Assembly: GCA_902802325.1 (NCBI GenBank) | Contig: CADCLV010000009.1 | Coordinates: 1-56,762, forward strand | Direction of reading: 5' to 3' | Length of the DNA: 56,762 nt | From: Oscillospiraceae bacterium | GTDB lineage: Bacteria; Bacillota; Clostridia; Saccharofermentanales; Saccharofermentanaceae | Shown here: in pieces, positions 41,709 through 50,657 of the stretch | Numbering within the stretch: the stretch's first letter is position 1 | Layout: each line of letters begins with the position of its first letter | Program-made: the position numbers and the translations under genes | The notes under the pieces: model-generated | Databases searched by the model: none | What the model saw: the letters and a program-made list of their open reading frames with translations, nothing else | What the model was told of the DNA's origin: nothing

Positions 41709-43010
41709 TCAGATCTTCTTTGCTTCCAGGTAGTAGCGCTTCTCGATGGCTTCACCCATGGAGAAGGTCTTTCTCGGGAACACGCCTTCCTTGGAGATGG
41801 TCTCGAAGAAGGAATTCTTCGAAACATCCGGCAGGAGGAAGCCCAGCTTATCTTCAGAAGACAAAGCACGGACAGAATCTTCGCCGTGGATGTAGTCGGT
41901 ATGGATGGAATCGGACTCGATGGAGTCTAAGAAGCCCTGAAGGGAGCCGACTGCCAAGGTGTGGGACGGCTTTTTGATCTTCAGTACGAAATCTTCTTTT
42001 CCGTCGGTGACCAGGATCGTCTGGGATCCGTCGGCATTTCCTTCTTTGGCAAATGCACTCTTATCTTCAACAGTCAGTTCGTTATCTTTGAAATAGGCGG
42101 TTGCCTTCGCGATCAGATTGCCTTTGGTCAGACCGAAAGTCACGCGGTGGATCGGCTCAAACTGCAGTCCTTCGTCGTGGATGTTCACGATCTCCACGAG
42201 GCAGAAGCGGGCCGGATGGCTCTCTCTTTCTTCGGAGGACAGGTTCTCGCGGATGTTTTCCCAGTGCTTCTTTGCCGTAGCCAGAGAATGGTTGCCGTCG
42301 CCCACAGCGAAGAGGAAACCGTCCTCGGATGCGGAAAGAAGATCGCGGAGCGCGGAAATGATCCCCTTGGAAACTTCCGAATCCGCCTTTGTGTAGTAGC
42401 CGCGGATATGACCGCCGTCCATCATGAGGTCGGTGTCATAGACCAGATCTGCCTCATCCATGGAAAGAGCGGCGAAAGCCGGCTCGATGACCGTACGCTT
42501 CGGGTCATTGATCAGAACCATAATGTGCGGCATTTCGATCGGTGCGCGCTCGCGGATGCGGACACGCGGGGGAATACGGGAAAGGACCGTGCCCTCGGTG
42601 GCACGGATACGGCTCTTATTTCCCGGAGTAAAATCATACTGTTCCAGATCCAGCGCCAGCATCAGGCCTTTTCTGGACTCGTTGAACTTGGTCTTACGGT
42701 CAAGAAGAATGAATCCCGGATCCAGTTCCGTCAGGATCCCTTCATCGATATAGTTCGTGATCGAAGAGGCGATGGAAGAAAGACGGGCGTCGATCTGCTC
42801 CGGTGTCTCTTTTTCCAGATACACTTCCGGCAGGAACATACGCAGCGTGGACGGTGCATTTCCCACCGTATTTTCTACGTCCTCCCAGTACTTCGGCTCG
42901 GATGTGAACTGGTCGCAGGCAATGACTGCCCATTTAGAAAGATCTGTGCCCTTTTTCGGAAGAAGGATCTTCGGTGCGGCCACAGCAATGTCAGAATAGA
43001 TAGAATTCAT
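41709..43010 (-). CDS. DUF1015 family protein
   Basis: 433 residues. DUF1015 proteins are widespread and uncharacterised; the VGDGNHSLATAKKHWE segment is their best-conserved mark (about 265-280). It is a soluble protein with no membrane span. GGGAGG precedes the ATG. It is the first gene of a minus-strand operon with the FAD oxidoreductase (25 bp) and DUF2298 protein, and diverges from the WYL regulator. No function can be assigned. Confidence 0.9.
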   Translation of the reverse strand: MNSIYSDIAVAAPKILLPKKGTDLSKWAVIACDQFTSEPKYWEDVENTVGNAPSTLRMFLPEVYLEKETPEQIDARLSSIASSITNYIDEGILTELDPGFILLDRKTKFNESRKGLMLALDLEQYDFTPGNKSRIRATEGTVLSRIPPRVRIRERAPIEMPHIMVLINDPKRTVIEPAFAALSMDEADLVYDTDLMMDGGHIRGYYTKADSEVSKGIISALRDLLSASEDGFLFAVGDGNHSLATAKKHWENIRENLSSEERESHPARFCLVEIVNIHDEGLQFEPIHRVTFGLTKGNLIAKATAYFKDNELTVEDKSAFAKEGNADGSQTILVTDGKEDFVLKIKKPSHTLAVGSLQGFLDSIESDSIHTDYIHGEDSVRALSSEDKLGFLLPDVSKNSFFETISKEGVFPRKTFSMGEAIEKRYYLEAKKI

Positions 43011-43048
43011 GGATACCCTCCCATGTGTTTTTGAAAAATCGCCCGTAT

Positions 43049-43077
43049 ATTATACCACGCGTGCACGCGCATTACAA
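43049..43077 (-). promoter_or_regulatory. DUF1015-operon promoter with 12-bp palindrome in the spacer
   Basis: Minus strand: -35 TTGTAA (43077-43072), 17 bp, extended -10 TGG-TATAAT (43054-43049). The spacer contains the perfect palindrome CGCGTG-CACGCG (43058-43069). This placement, between -35 and -10, is a classical position for a repressor or a spacer-twisting activator. Confidence 0.7.
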
Positions 43078-43092
43078 AAAGAGAAAAGGGCA

Positions 43093-43121
43093 TTGTCCTT
43101 TCCCCGCGGCAATGGCATAAT
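43093..43121 (+). promoter_or_regulatory. Promoter of the WYL regulator gene
   Basis: TTGTCC (43093-43098), 17 bp, CATAAT (43116-43121) with TGG just before the hexamer. Confidence 0.6.
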
Positions 43122-43194
43122 GAAACCATAATGTACCATTAATGGGGCTTTCTGGATCTGCCTTTTCAAGGTGGAAAAGAGAGGGGGCGATGTC

Positions 43195-44193
43195 GTGGCA
43201 AATATGGAAAACGGGAAAAAGAGACTTTTGGCACTTAGGGAGATACTTCTGTCAGAAACGGATGCCAAGCACGGGCTGACGGCGGCGGAGATCATTAAGA
43301 AGCTGGAAGACCGGGGCTATTCCGTAGAGCGGAAAGCGCTTTACCGGGATTTTGACGTGCTGTCGGACAGTATCGCACTGGAAAAGGGCGGCAAGCCCAC
43401 CAGATACTATGTGGAGTACCGGGATTTCGAACTTGAGGAGATCATGATCCTGATCGATGCCGTAGAGTCTGCAGGTTTTATGACCGAGAAGAAAAAGGCC
43501 CAGATGATCAGAAAACTCCGTGATCTGACCTCTTCGGGAAAGGCAGCGGAACTTTCTTCCCAGATCCACTACCTGGGACGGCACCACTCGAAAAATAACG
43601 ATGTTCTTTATTCCACGGCGGCCATCCGCCGGGCCATGACCGAGCACCATCCGGTGACTTTCCAGTATACGGAATATGCGCTGGGAAAGGGCGAAGTCCT
43701 GAGAAAAAACGGCATGAAGTACATCCTTCATCCCTATGCTCTGGCCTGGAATAACGGCTTTTACTACTGTATCGGCGTGCGCCCCGAGCAGAGCGGGCCG
43801 GAGGAAAAAGATAAGGTCCGGCATTTCCGTATCGACCGCATGAAGCAGGTGCAGGTGGACGAGAAGACACAGCTTCAGGATCCGCCGCCGGGCTTTGATG
43901 TGGCAAGCTATATCGAGCGGACCGTCAATATGTATGGCGCGGCGGAGCCGGAAAAAGTGCTTCTGCGGTTCAAAAAAGAACTTCTGAGCCAGTTCTATGA
44001 CCGCTTTGACCAGAAGGATACAGTCCTTGCCGATCCGAAAGATCCGGACTACCTGACGGCCTATGTCACGATCCATGTCAGCCCCACTTTCTTCAGCTGG
44101 GTCAGCCAGTATGCAGGTGGATTTACCATCGCCGGACCGGAAAAAGTCAGAAAGGAATACCACCGGCATCTGAAGGCGGCGCTGGAAGCGTAG
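43195..44193 (+). CDS. WYL-domain transcriptional regulator
   Basis: 332 residues. An N-terminal winged helix (LLALREILLSETDAKHGLTAAEIIKKLEDRG..., here residues about 11-65) is followed by a WYL domain (about 125-330) with HPYALAWNNGFYYCIG in place of the usual HPW-L--Y-WYL-G. WYL proteins sense ligands or nucleic acid and control stress, defence or metabolic genes. Starts: GTG 43195 is preferred, with GAGGGGG 7 nt upstream; a GTG at 43171 has no site and an ATG at 43204 remains possible. It is divergent from the DUF1015 operon, its probable target. Confidence 0.88.
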   Translation: MANMENGKKRLLALREILLSETDAKHGLTAAEIIKKLEDRGYSVERKALYRDFDVLSDSIALEKGGKPTRYYVEYRDFELEEIMILIDAVESAGFMTEKKKAQMIRKLRDLTSSGKAAELSSQIHYLGRHHSKNNDVLYSTAAIRRAMTEHHPVTFQYTEYALGKGEVLRKNGMKYILHPYALAWNNGFYYCIGVRPEQSGPEEKDKVRHFRIDRMKQVQVDEKTQLQDPPPGFDVASYIERTVNMYGAAEPEKVLLRFKKELLSQFYDRFDQKDTVLADPKDPDYLTAYVTIHVSPTFFSWVSQYAGGFTIAGPEKVRKEYHRHLKAALEA

Positions 44194-44289
44194 GCGGAAG
44201 ATTCCAGAGAGTCAAAGAAGAATGCCCCGTAAGGCTTACTTTCCGTCAATATATATATAGATTTTCTTAAGCAAATCATGTAAAATTAC

Positions 44290-44327
44290 AAGGCACGCGA
44301 ATTTCAAAATGCGTGCCTTGCTTTTTA
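44290..44327 (+). terminator. Rho-independent terminator between the WYL gene and alaS
   Basis: AAGGCACGC (44290-44298) pairs with GCGTGCCTT (44311-44319), then GCTTTTTA. No T-box motif is seen in this leader, so it is read as a plain terminator of the WYL gene. Confidence 0.75.
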
Positions 44328-44366
44328 CTATAAATGCTTGCCCCGAGAAGAAGGAGATAGGGAAGA

Positions 44367-47063
44367 ATGAGAAAGTTTACCTCAGATGAATTGAGAAATG
44401 CATGGAAGCAGTTCTATATTGACAGAGGACATGTGGATGTCGGCGCCGTGTCGCTGGTATCTGACGGTTCCACGGGCGTTATGTTCAACGTGGCGGGAAT
44501 GCAGCCTTTGATGCCGTATCTTCTCGGACAGAAGCATCCGATGGGTACACGCCTTTGCAACGTTCAGGGATGTGTCCGTACAAACGATATCGATTCCGTC
44601 GGCGATAAGAGCCACGGTACCTTCTTCGAGATGATGGGCTCCTGGTCCCTGGGCGACTATTTTAAGAAAGAGAGATGCCAGTGGAGCTTCGAGCTTCTGA
44701 CCCAGCTCTTCGGATTTGACGCGGATCATCTGGCCGCCACTGTTTTTGCCGGTGATGAAAATGCACCTCGTGACGAGGAAGGCGCCAAGTACCGTATCGA
44801 GTCGGGCTTTAAGCCGGAGAATATTTTCTATCTTCCTGCCGAGGATAACTGGTGGGGCTTAGAGTACGGTCCCTGCGGTCCGGACAGTGAGATGTTCTAC
44901 GTAAAAGACATTCCGGCCTGCGGTCCTGACTGCGGCCCGGGCTGCCACTGCGGAAAATATACCGAGATCGGTAACGACGTATTCATGCAGTATGAGAAGC
45001 ATCAGGACGGATCTTTGACTCCTCTTTCCCAGAAGAACGTGGATACCGGCTGGGGCCTGGAGCGTATTCTGGCATTCCTGAACGGTCTGGACGATGTTTA
45101 TAAGATCGACCTGCATGCACCGGCGATCTCCTATATCGAGGAAGCTTCCGGCATCAAGTACGATTCCGATGAGAAGCTGACCCGCTCCATGCGTATCCTG
45201 GCGGACCACACCCGTACCAGCGTGATGCTGATCGGTGATCCGGCCAAGCTCGTTCCTTCCAATGCCGGTGCCGGCTATGTTCTGCGCCGTCTTATCCGCC
45301 GTGCGGTAAGACATGCCAGAGCCCTGAACCTGAAAAAGGAAAACATCCTGAAGGTGGCCAACATCTATATCGATGTATACTCCCAGAGCTATCCGCTGCT
45401 TATTAAGAACCAGGAGTTCATCCTCAATGAACTGACCAAGGAGATCGAGCGTTTCGAGAGTACATTGGAAAACGGCATGAAGGAATTTAAGAAGATCCTG
45501 GAAGAGAGCGGCGCCTCCGATAAGAAGACGATTTCCGGCCGCGATGCTTTCTACCTTTACGATACATTCGGTTTCCCGCTGGAGCTGACTGTGGAACTGG
45601 CGGAAGAAGAAGGCCTCACCGTTGATGAGGAAGGCTTTAAGACCTCTATGGAAGAGCAGAAGCAGAAGGCCCGTGACAATAAGAACTTCTCCGCGAAGCT
45701 TTCCAGCTCCGACGGTGTTTTTGCCGAACTCGACGACAGCATCAAGACCAAGTTTGTGGGCTACGATGAGCTTTCCTGCACCGGCCGCATCCTGGCTCTG
45801 GCAGACGATAAGGCACTGACGGAAGCGCTGCGCGAATCCGAGACCGGTACCATCATTACCAACTGCTCCTGCATGTACGGCACCATGGGCGGTCAGGTCG
45901 GTGACAAGGGAATCATTGCCACCACCGAAGGTGAATTTATCGTAACAGAAGCCATCCATCTGTCGGATTCCCGTATCGGCCATACCGGTTATGTTTCCAG
46001 AGGTACGATCCGTGTTAACGAAGAAGCGCAGATCTGCGTGGATTCGGAAAACAGACATAACACATGTAAGAACCACTCTGCTACCCACCTTCTGCAGAAG
46101 GCTTTGAAGCTGGTGCTGGGTGATCACGTTGAGCAGAAGGGCTCTCTGGTAACACCGGACCGTCTGCGTTTCGACTTCTCCCATGATGCACCGATGACTG
46201 CCGAGCAGATCGCGGAAGCCGAGAAGATCGTCAATGACATGATCAATAAGGGACTTGTTGTCCGTACCGATGAGATGAGCCTGAAGGAGGCTTCGGAGAC
46301 CGGAGCCATGGCGCTCTTCGGTGAAAAATATAAGGATACCGTCCGTGTCGTCAGCATGGGTAAGGGCACCAGCGGAGATAATGCCGCTGACTTTAAGAAG
46401 GCCTTCTCCGTTGAACTCTGCGGTGGTACCCACGTAAGTAATACTTCCCAGATCCAAAGGATCAAGATCCTTTCCGAGTCGGGTGTGGCTGCCGGCGTAC
46501 GCCGTATCGAAGCCCTGACCGGTGAAGGCGTGATGAAATACTATAAGGAGCAGGAAGCTATGCTTGCAGAAGCGGCCAAGCTTCTGAAGACTTCGCCTTC
46601 GGATGTGGTCAATAAGATCGCACATCTCACCGCAAGCCTGAAGGCTGCCAACTCCGAGATCGAATCTCTCAAGTCCCAGGCTGCCAAGGAAGCCCTCGGG
46701 GATCTGACTTCCCAGACTCAGGATGTCAACGGCATCAAGCTTCTGGCTGCCCGTGTGGATAACGTGGAAATGGGCGCCCTCCGTGACTTAGGCGACTCCA
46801 TGAAAGATAAGCTGGGTGAAGGCGTGGTTGCCCTGATCTCCGCGATCGACGGCAAAGTCAACCTGGTAGTGATGGCTTCTGACAGTGCCGTCAAGGCCGG
46901 TGCCCATGCCGGTAACCTGATTAAGAATGTGGCTCCCATTGTTGGCGGTGGCGGCGGCGGACGTCCGAATATGGCCCAGGCCGGCGGTAAGAATCCGGCC
47001 GGTATCGATGCGGCACTGGAAGCTGTGAAGACCGAACTTGCAAAGATGATAGGAGGAAACTGA
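44367..47063 (+). CDS. alaS: Alanyl-tRNA synthetase, unusual bacterial type
   Basis: 898 residues. It charges tRNA-Ala and, through its editing domain, removes mischarged amino acids. The N-terminal catalytic part has VAGMQPLMPYLLGQ...GTRL and VGDKSHGTFFEMMGSWSLGDYF, and the insert ACGPDCGPGCHCGK (about 183-196), in place of the standard bacterial GMVQFK...SQKCVR...[20 protein letters not shown]. This variant is familiar to me from candidate-phyla bacteria. Editing motifs HSATHLLQKAL and CGGTHVSNT and the C-terminal C-Ala domain (GGGGGGRPNMAQAGG) are intact. The next gene starts 2 nt after the stop. Confidence 0.95.
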   Translation: MRKFTSDELRNAWKQFYIDRGHVDVGAVSLVSDGSTGVMFNVAGMQPLMPYLLGQKHPMGTRLCNVQGCVRTNDIDSVGDKSHGTFFEMMGSWSLGDYFKKERCQWSFELLTQLFGFDADHLAATVFAGDENAPRDEEGAKYRIESGFKPENIFYLPAEDNWWGLEYGPCGPDSEMFYVKDIPACGPDCGPGCHCGKYTEIGNDVFMQYEKHQDGSLTPLSQKNVDTGWGLERILAFLNGLDDVYKIDLHAPAISYIEEASGIKYDSDEKLTRSMRILADHTRTSVMLIGDPAKLVPSNAGAGYVLRRLIRRAVRHARALNLKKENILKVANIYIDVYSQSYPLLIKNQEFILNELTKEIERFESTLENGMKEFKKILEESGASDKKTISGRDAFYLYDTFGFPLELTVELAEEEGLTVDEEGFKTSMEEQKQKARDNKNFSAKLSSSDGVFAELDDSIKTKFVGYDELSCTGRILALADDKALTEALRESETGTIITNCSCMYGTMGGQVGDKGIIATTEGEFIVTEAIHLSDSRIGHTGYVSRGTIRVNEEAQICVDSENRHNTCKNHSATHLLQKALKLVLGDHVEQKGSLVTPDRLRFDFSHDAPMTAEQIAEAEKIVNDMINKGLVVRTDEMSLKEASETGAMALFGEKYKDTVRVVSMGKGTSGDNAADFKKAFSVELCGGTHVSNTSQIQRIKILSESGVAAGVRRIEALTGEGVMKYYKEQEAMLAEAAKLLKTSPSDVVNKIAHLTASLKAANSEIESLKSQAAKEALGDLTSQTQDVNGIKLLAARVDNVEMGALRDLGDSMKDKLGEGVVALISAIDGKVNLVVMASDSAVKAGAHAGNLIKNVAPIVGGGGGGRPNMAQAGGKNPAGIDAALEAVKTELAKMIGGN

Positions 47064-47064
47064 T

Positions 47065-47406
47065 ATGTGTCTGTTCTGTGATATCGTAGAAGGAAAGATC
47101 CCGTCCACAAAGGTGTATGAGAACGATAAGGTGCTGGCTTTCAAGGACATCAATCCGGCAACTCCGGTGCATGTCCTGATCGTGCCGAAAAAGCACTTCG
47201 ATGACATCCTGGATATGGCTTCTTCGGAAGAAGGAAAGGCCTCGCTGGGCGATGTGCTGGATGCGGTTCCGGAAGTCGTGAAGGCAACCGGCATCGACGA
47301 AGGTTTCCGTGTGATCAACAACTGCCGTGAATTCGGCGGACAGACCGTAAAGCATGTGCATTTCCATGTGCTGGGCGGCGTAAAGCTTTCGGAGAAGATG
47401 ATCTGA
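47065..47406 (+). CDS. HIT-family nucleotide-binding hydrolase/transferase
   Basis: 113 residues. HIT proteins act on nucleotides with a catalytic triad of histidines; here HVHFH gives H97, H99 and H101 in VKHVHFHVLGG. The N-terminal CLFCDIVEG is typical of the bacterial Hint-like group and of zinc binding. AGGAGG stands 8-9 nt before the ATG. Cotranscribed with alaS; in Hint biology this often relates to aminoacyl-adenylates, so the pairing is suggestive. Confidence 0.95.
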   Translation: MCLFCDIVEGKIPSTKVYENDKVLAFKDINPATPVHVLIVPKKHFDDILDMASSEEGKASLGDVLDAVPEVVKATGIDEGFRVINNCREFGGQTVKHVHFHVLGGVKLSEKMI

Positions 47407-47453
47407 TAAAGATCTGAAGAAAGATCCGGAAAAATAATATCTGAAAAGATCCT

Positions 47454-47488
47454 GACCGGGACCTTCTAAGGGTTCCGGTCATTTTTTT
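47454..47488 (+). terminator. Rho-independent terminator after the HIT gene
   Basis: GACCGG (47454-47459) pairs with CCGGTC (47475-47480); seven T's follow. Confidence 0.85.
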
Positions 47489-47501
47489 GAAAAAAGGCAA
47501 G

Positions 47502-47546
47502 AAAAAAACAGAGGTTGGGAAACACATAAACCACCCTCTGTTTTTA
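47502..47546. terminator. Second terminator, symmetric in both directions
   Basis: ACAGAGG (47508-47514) pairs with CCTCTGT (47535-47541), flanked by A's on the left and T's on the right; the inner GGTTGGG and CCACCC may extend the stem. Works in either direction. No minus-strand gene is nearby. Confidence 0.65.
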
Positions 47547-47769
47547 TATTCCACTTTACCCTTACCTATTCTGACAACAATATATCGCCTTTTCGGAGAA
47601 AGTACCAACCAATATCGTCCTTGAAAATATAACAATATTTCACGAATACTGCAGGAAAAGTGCTTTTTCCATGGAAAAGGCTATCGGAAAAGTACGCGCG
47701 GGGTCGGAAAACCTCGGGTACGTAATCAGAAAATTGCATATATGTCACTTTACTGTTACGGGTTTCCGC

Positions 47770-47775
47770 TATACT
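47770..47775 (+). promoter_or_regulatory. Possible -10 for the deacetylase operon
   Basis: TATACT about 62 nt before the ATG with only weak -35 candidates. The 430-base gap 47407-47837 otherwise holds the two terminators, a perfect TTTTCCATGGAAAA palindrome near 47664-47677 and AT-rich sequence with no gene. Confidence 0.3.
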
Positions 47776-47837
47776 GAAAATGAAGTAAGAGGCGGGAGAC
47801 AAAGATTTCTTCCGGCTCTTCGGGGTGAGGTGTATTC

Positions 47838-49700
47838 ATGAAGAGACATACAAATAAGGTTTTGCGGGTCGTTTTGCGCATGGGCGCGTTGATCCTGACC
47901 TGTCTTATGCTGGGCGGCGCCTGCCTGGTCCCCTCACGTTCCCTGAAAAAAGAAAATCTCCTGGAAGACTATATTCTCCGCGCATTTCAGCTTTTGCGAG
48001 GAGGAGAACCGGATTCTTCTGAATTCGGAAGATGGTACCGGGATCTTTCGTCAGGAAAAGCCTCGATCTCCGGTATGCTGGATGAGATCGTAAGTTCTCC
48101 CGAAGGAGCGCAGATGGATCCGGCGGTAACACTGGATGCCCTTTCCCGGCTCATGACAGATACACCGATCAGCTCCGAAAAGAGAGATCAGTACCTCAAT
48201 TACCTCAGCCACGGCGTCAGTATGCATCGCGTGGTTTGGGAGCTTTCCGCAAGTCCCGCCTATTTCGGCATTTGCGGAAAAGTGTGCGTGAATCCGGGAA
48301 GCCTCGGAGAACTTTCTCCCCGTGACAAAGATCCGGAAGTGACCATGTTCGTGTATACATTGATCAAAGATCTCTACTATGGCGAACCGGGCTCGGAAAC
48401 CGACTATGACGCCTGGTGCGAGAAATTCCTTAACGGCGAACCGGTTGCGCCGGCCGTCGAAGAGATCGTTCGGACCAAAGGTTTTCCGAAGGCGAATGAA
48501 CCTGCTGGCGGCTGGGATGCCGAAAGTGAAGTGCAGGTGCTTTTCGAGGTCATGGTAGGACAGGAGATCAACGAGGAGCAGGAAAAAGTCTGCGTGGACG
48601 CGCTGGAAAACGGCATGTCCGAAAGCTACGTGATTTCCCTGATCAGCGAGACCTATGCCTTCCAGAAACGCTGCACGGATCTGCAGCTGATCGCAGGTGA
48701 AGTGGAACTTACTGAACCCAGAGACCAGAATTATGCGATGACCGGATTTCTGTGCCAGCTTTATACCCGCCTTGCCGGAATCAAGCCTACGGCAGAAGAA
48801 ATGAATAATTTCGTATCCCAGACACTGGAAGATCCGGGAAAGACCAGAGATACCATCGTGGAGATCGTTTCTACATCCACAAGCCTGGAAGATCTTTCCG
48901 ATGAGGAATTCCTGACGAATATGTACACGGTCTTCTACGGAAGAGAACCGGAAGATAACGAAATCGAATCGTACCGCATCGGTCTTTCCAACGGCATTAC
49001 CAGAGAGCGTGTCTTAAGCGAGATCTTAAAAGATCCGGCCTTTGATGAGAAGATGGCGGAATACGGCATCGATTCGTATGTGGAGCCGGTGATCCCGGAA
49101 AAGATCATTGCGCTGACATTCGATGACGGACCTTATACTCCGGTGACCATGCGGATACTGGATGTACTGGAAGAATACGGCGCCCATGCCACCTTCTTCG
49201 TAGTCGGAAACCGCGTGAAAAACTATCAGGATTGCGTCATCCGGGCCACGAATCTCAACTGCGAGATCGCAGACCATACCTGGAGCCACCAGACCCTGAC
49301 AAAGCTTTCCGGCGATGCGGTCAGTGCCCAGATCAATGACTGCGCCGATACCGTCTATAACCTGACCGGTATCCGTCCGGTCGTCATGCGTCCGGTTGGC
49401 GGATCGTATAACAGCACGGTCTCCCAGAATGTGGGCATGCCCATGATCATCTGGTCTGTCGATACCAATGACTGGAAGTACAGAGACAGTAATCACGTCA
49501 TTAATGAGATCCTGAATAATGCAAAAGACGGCGATATCGTGCTGATGCATGACCTTTATGAGACCACCGCATCGGCAGTGGAATATGTGGTACCGGAACT
49601 GGTGGACCGCGGTTATACACTCGTGACCGTGAGCGAACTGGCGGAATATAAGAAAGTAAAAATGGAAAAAGGAAAAGCCTATTTTTCAATGAGAGGATAA
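47838..49700 (+). CDS. Exported polysaccharide deacetylase with six DUF4214-like repeats
   Basis: 620 residues. N-terminal signal or anchor (about 8-30). Six repeats of roughly 50 residues follow (about 41-90, 96-146, 170-218, 232-280, 298-347, 353-402), each of the DUF4214 pattern ...YxxxxGxxPdxxexxxwxxxLxxGxxxxxvvxxIxxSpeF. The NodB deacetylase domain (about 422-600) has TFDDGP, the metal histidines of HTWSH, RPVGG, DTNDW and a late HD. It should de-N-acetylate chitin- or peptidoglycan-like polymers outside the cell. GAGGTG precedes the ATG. The next gene is only 6 bp away. Confidence 0.9.
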   Translation: MKRHTNKVLRVVLRMGALILTCLMLGGACLVPSRSLKKENLLEDYILRAFQLLRGGEPDSSEFGRWYRDLSSGKASISGMLDEIVSSPEGAQMDPAVTLDALSRLMTDTPISSEKRDQYLNYLSHGVSMHRVVWELSASPAYFGICGKVCVNPGSLGELSPRDKDPEVTMFVYTLIKDLYYGEPGSETDYDAWCEKFLNGEPVAPAVEEIVRTKGFPKANEPAGGWDAESEVQVLFEVMVGQEINEEQEKVCVDALENGMSESYVISLISETYAFQKRCTDLQLIAGEVELTEPRDQNYAMTGFLCQLYTRLAGIKPTAEEMNNFVSQTLEDPGKTRDTIVEIVSTSTSLEDLSDEEFLTNMYTVFYGREPEDNEIESYRIGLSNGITRERVLSEILKDPAFDEKMAEYGIDSYVEPVIPEKIIALTFDDGPYTPVTMRILDVLEEYGAHATFFVVGNRVKNYQDCVIRATNLNCEIADHTWSHQTLTKLSGDAVSAQINDCADTVYNLTGIRPVVMRPVGGSYNSTVSQNVGMPMIIWSVDTNDWKYRDSNHVINEILNNAKDGDIVLMHDLYETTASAVEYVVPELVDRGYTLVTVSELAEYKKVKMEKGKAYFSMRG

Positions 49701-49706
49701 GACACT

Positions 49707-50639
49707 ATGAGTGAAAAGACCAACCAGATCATCAACGAAATCAAGAAAGTCATCTGCGGTAAAGATCACGTGATCCTTCTGGCCCTGGCCGGCATGCTGT
49801 CCGGCGGCCACGTTCTCATCGAGGACGTGCCGGGTGTAGGAAAGACCACGATGGCGCTTGCATTTTCCAAGACCATGGGACTGGATTACGGACGTGTCCA
49901 GTTTACTCCGGACGTACTGCCTTCGGACATTACCGGCTTTTCGGTATACGATAAAGTCAGTCAGTCCATGAAGTACCAGCCCGGCTCCATCTTTCACAAC
50001 CTTTTCCTGGCAGATGAATTGAACCGTGCCTCCTCCCGTACCCAGTCGGCGCTTCTGGAGGCCATGGAAGAAGGCCAGGTCACCGTTGACGGAAACACCT
50101 ATCCGCTTCCGGTGCCTTTCACGGTATTTGCCACACAGAACCCTTCTGGCGCATCCGGTACGACATTACTTCCGGACTCCCAGATGGACCGTTTTGCCGT
50201 CCGTATCTCCATGGGTTATCCGTCCGCTGCCGATGAAAAGGCCATGCTGGAAAGCAGAAAGAACGGGAATAATCCGATGAATCTGGTCCAGAGGATCAGC
50301 AGCGCCCAGGAGCTGGCTTCTATGCAGAATGAAGTCAGCCAGGTGTTCATCAGTGAACCGCTTCTGGACTATATTATCGCGCTTGTCAGTAAGACCCGTG
50401 TGCATAAAGAACTGGAGAGAGGCGCCAGCCCCCGTGCCACTTTGGCGCTGTCGGCCATGGCGAGAGCCTATGCCTATCTTTTCCATAGAAACTATGTGAT
50501 CCCGGCCGATGTGCAGGCAGTCTTTGCTCCGGTCATGGGACACCGTCTCCTTCTTACGGCAGAGGCCGAAGTCAATGAAAAGCGTCCGGAGGCCGTGATC
50601 CGCGAGATCATTAAATCCGTAGCCGTTCCGAAGGTCTGA
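49707..50639 (+). CDS. MoxR-type AAA ATPase
   Basis: 310 residues. Walker A VPGVGKTT (41-48), Walker B and sensor motifs (LADELNRASSRTQSALLEAMEE, ATQNPS) are typical of MoxR chaperones that assist protein complexes. DUF58 and a transglutaminase gene follow, the standard MoxR cluster, in which the ATPase is thought to prepare or activate the partner proteins. GAGGA lies just upstream. Confidence 0.95.
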   Translation: MSEKTNQIINEIKKVICGKDHVILLALAGMLSGGHVLIEDVPGVGKTTMALAFSKTMGLDYGRVQFTPDVLPSDITGFSVYDKVSQSMKYQPGSIFHNLFLADELNRASSRTQSALLEAMEEGQVTVDGNTYPLPVPFTVFATQNPSGASGTTLLPDSQMDRFAVRISMGYPSAADEKAMLESRKNGNNPMNLVQRISSAQELASMQNEVSQVFISEPLLDYIIALVSKTRVHKELERGASPRATLALSAMARAYAYLFHRNYVIPADVQAVFAPVMGHRLLLTAEAEVNEKRPEAVIREIIKSVAVPKV

Positions 50640-50657
50640 GGAAGCAGATTTACCCCG

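Noticed and set aside
41684..41869. N-terminal extension of the FAD oxidoreductase
   Set aside because: The added residues are Arg/Ser/Pro-rich and lie within the DUF1015 gene; the Rossmann motif begins right after the ATG at 41683.
44194..44366. T-box leader for alaS
   Set aside because: The AGGGTGGNACCGCG-type antiterminator is missing and the hairpin is a plain terminator ending the WYL gene.
44859..46625. A 588-codon open frame on the minus strand opposite alaS, and similar long frames opposite serA, glmM and the ABC exporter genes
   Set aside because: They mirror the codon pattern of strongly expressed genes, lack ribosome sites, and encode Leu/His/Gly-rich sequences with no family motifs. 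They are shadows of the real genes on the other strand.
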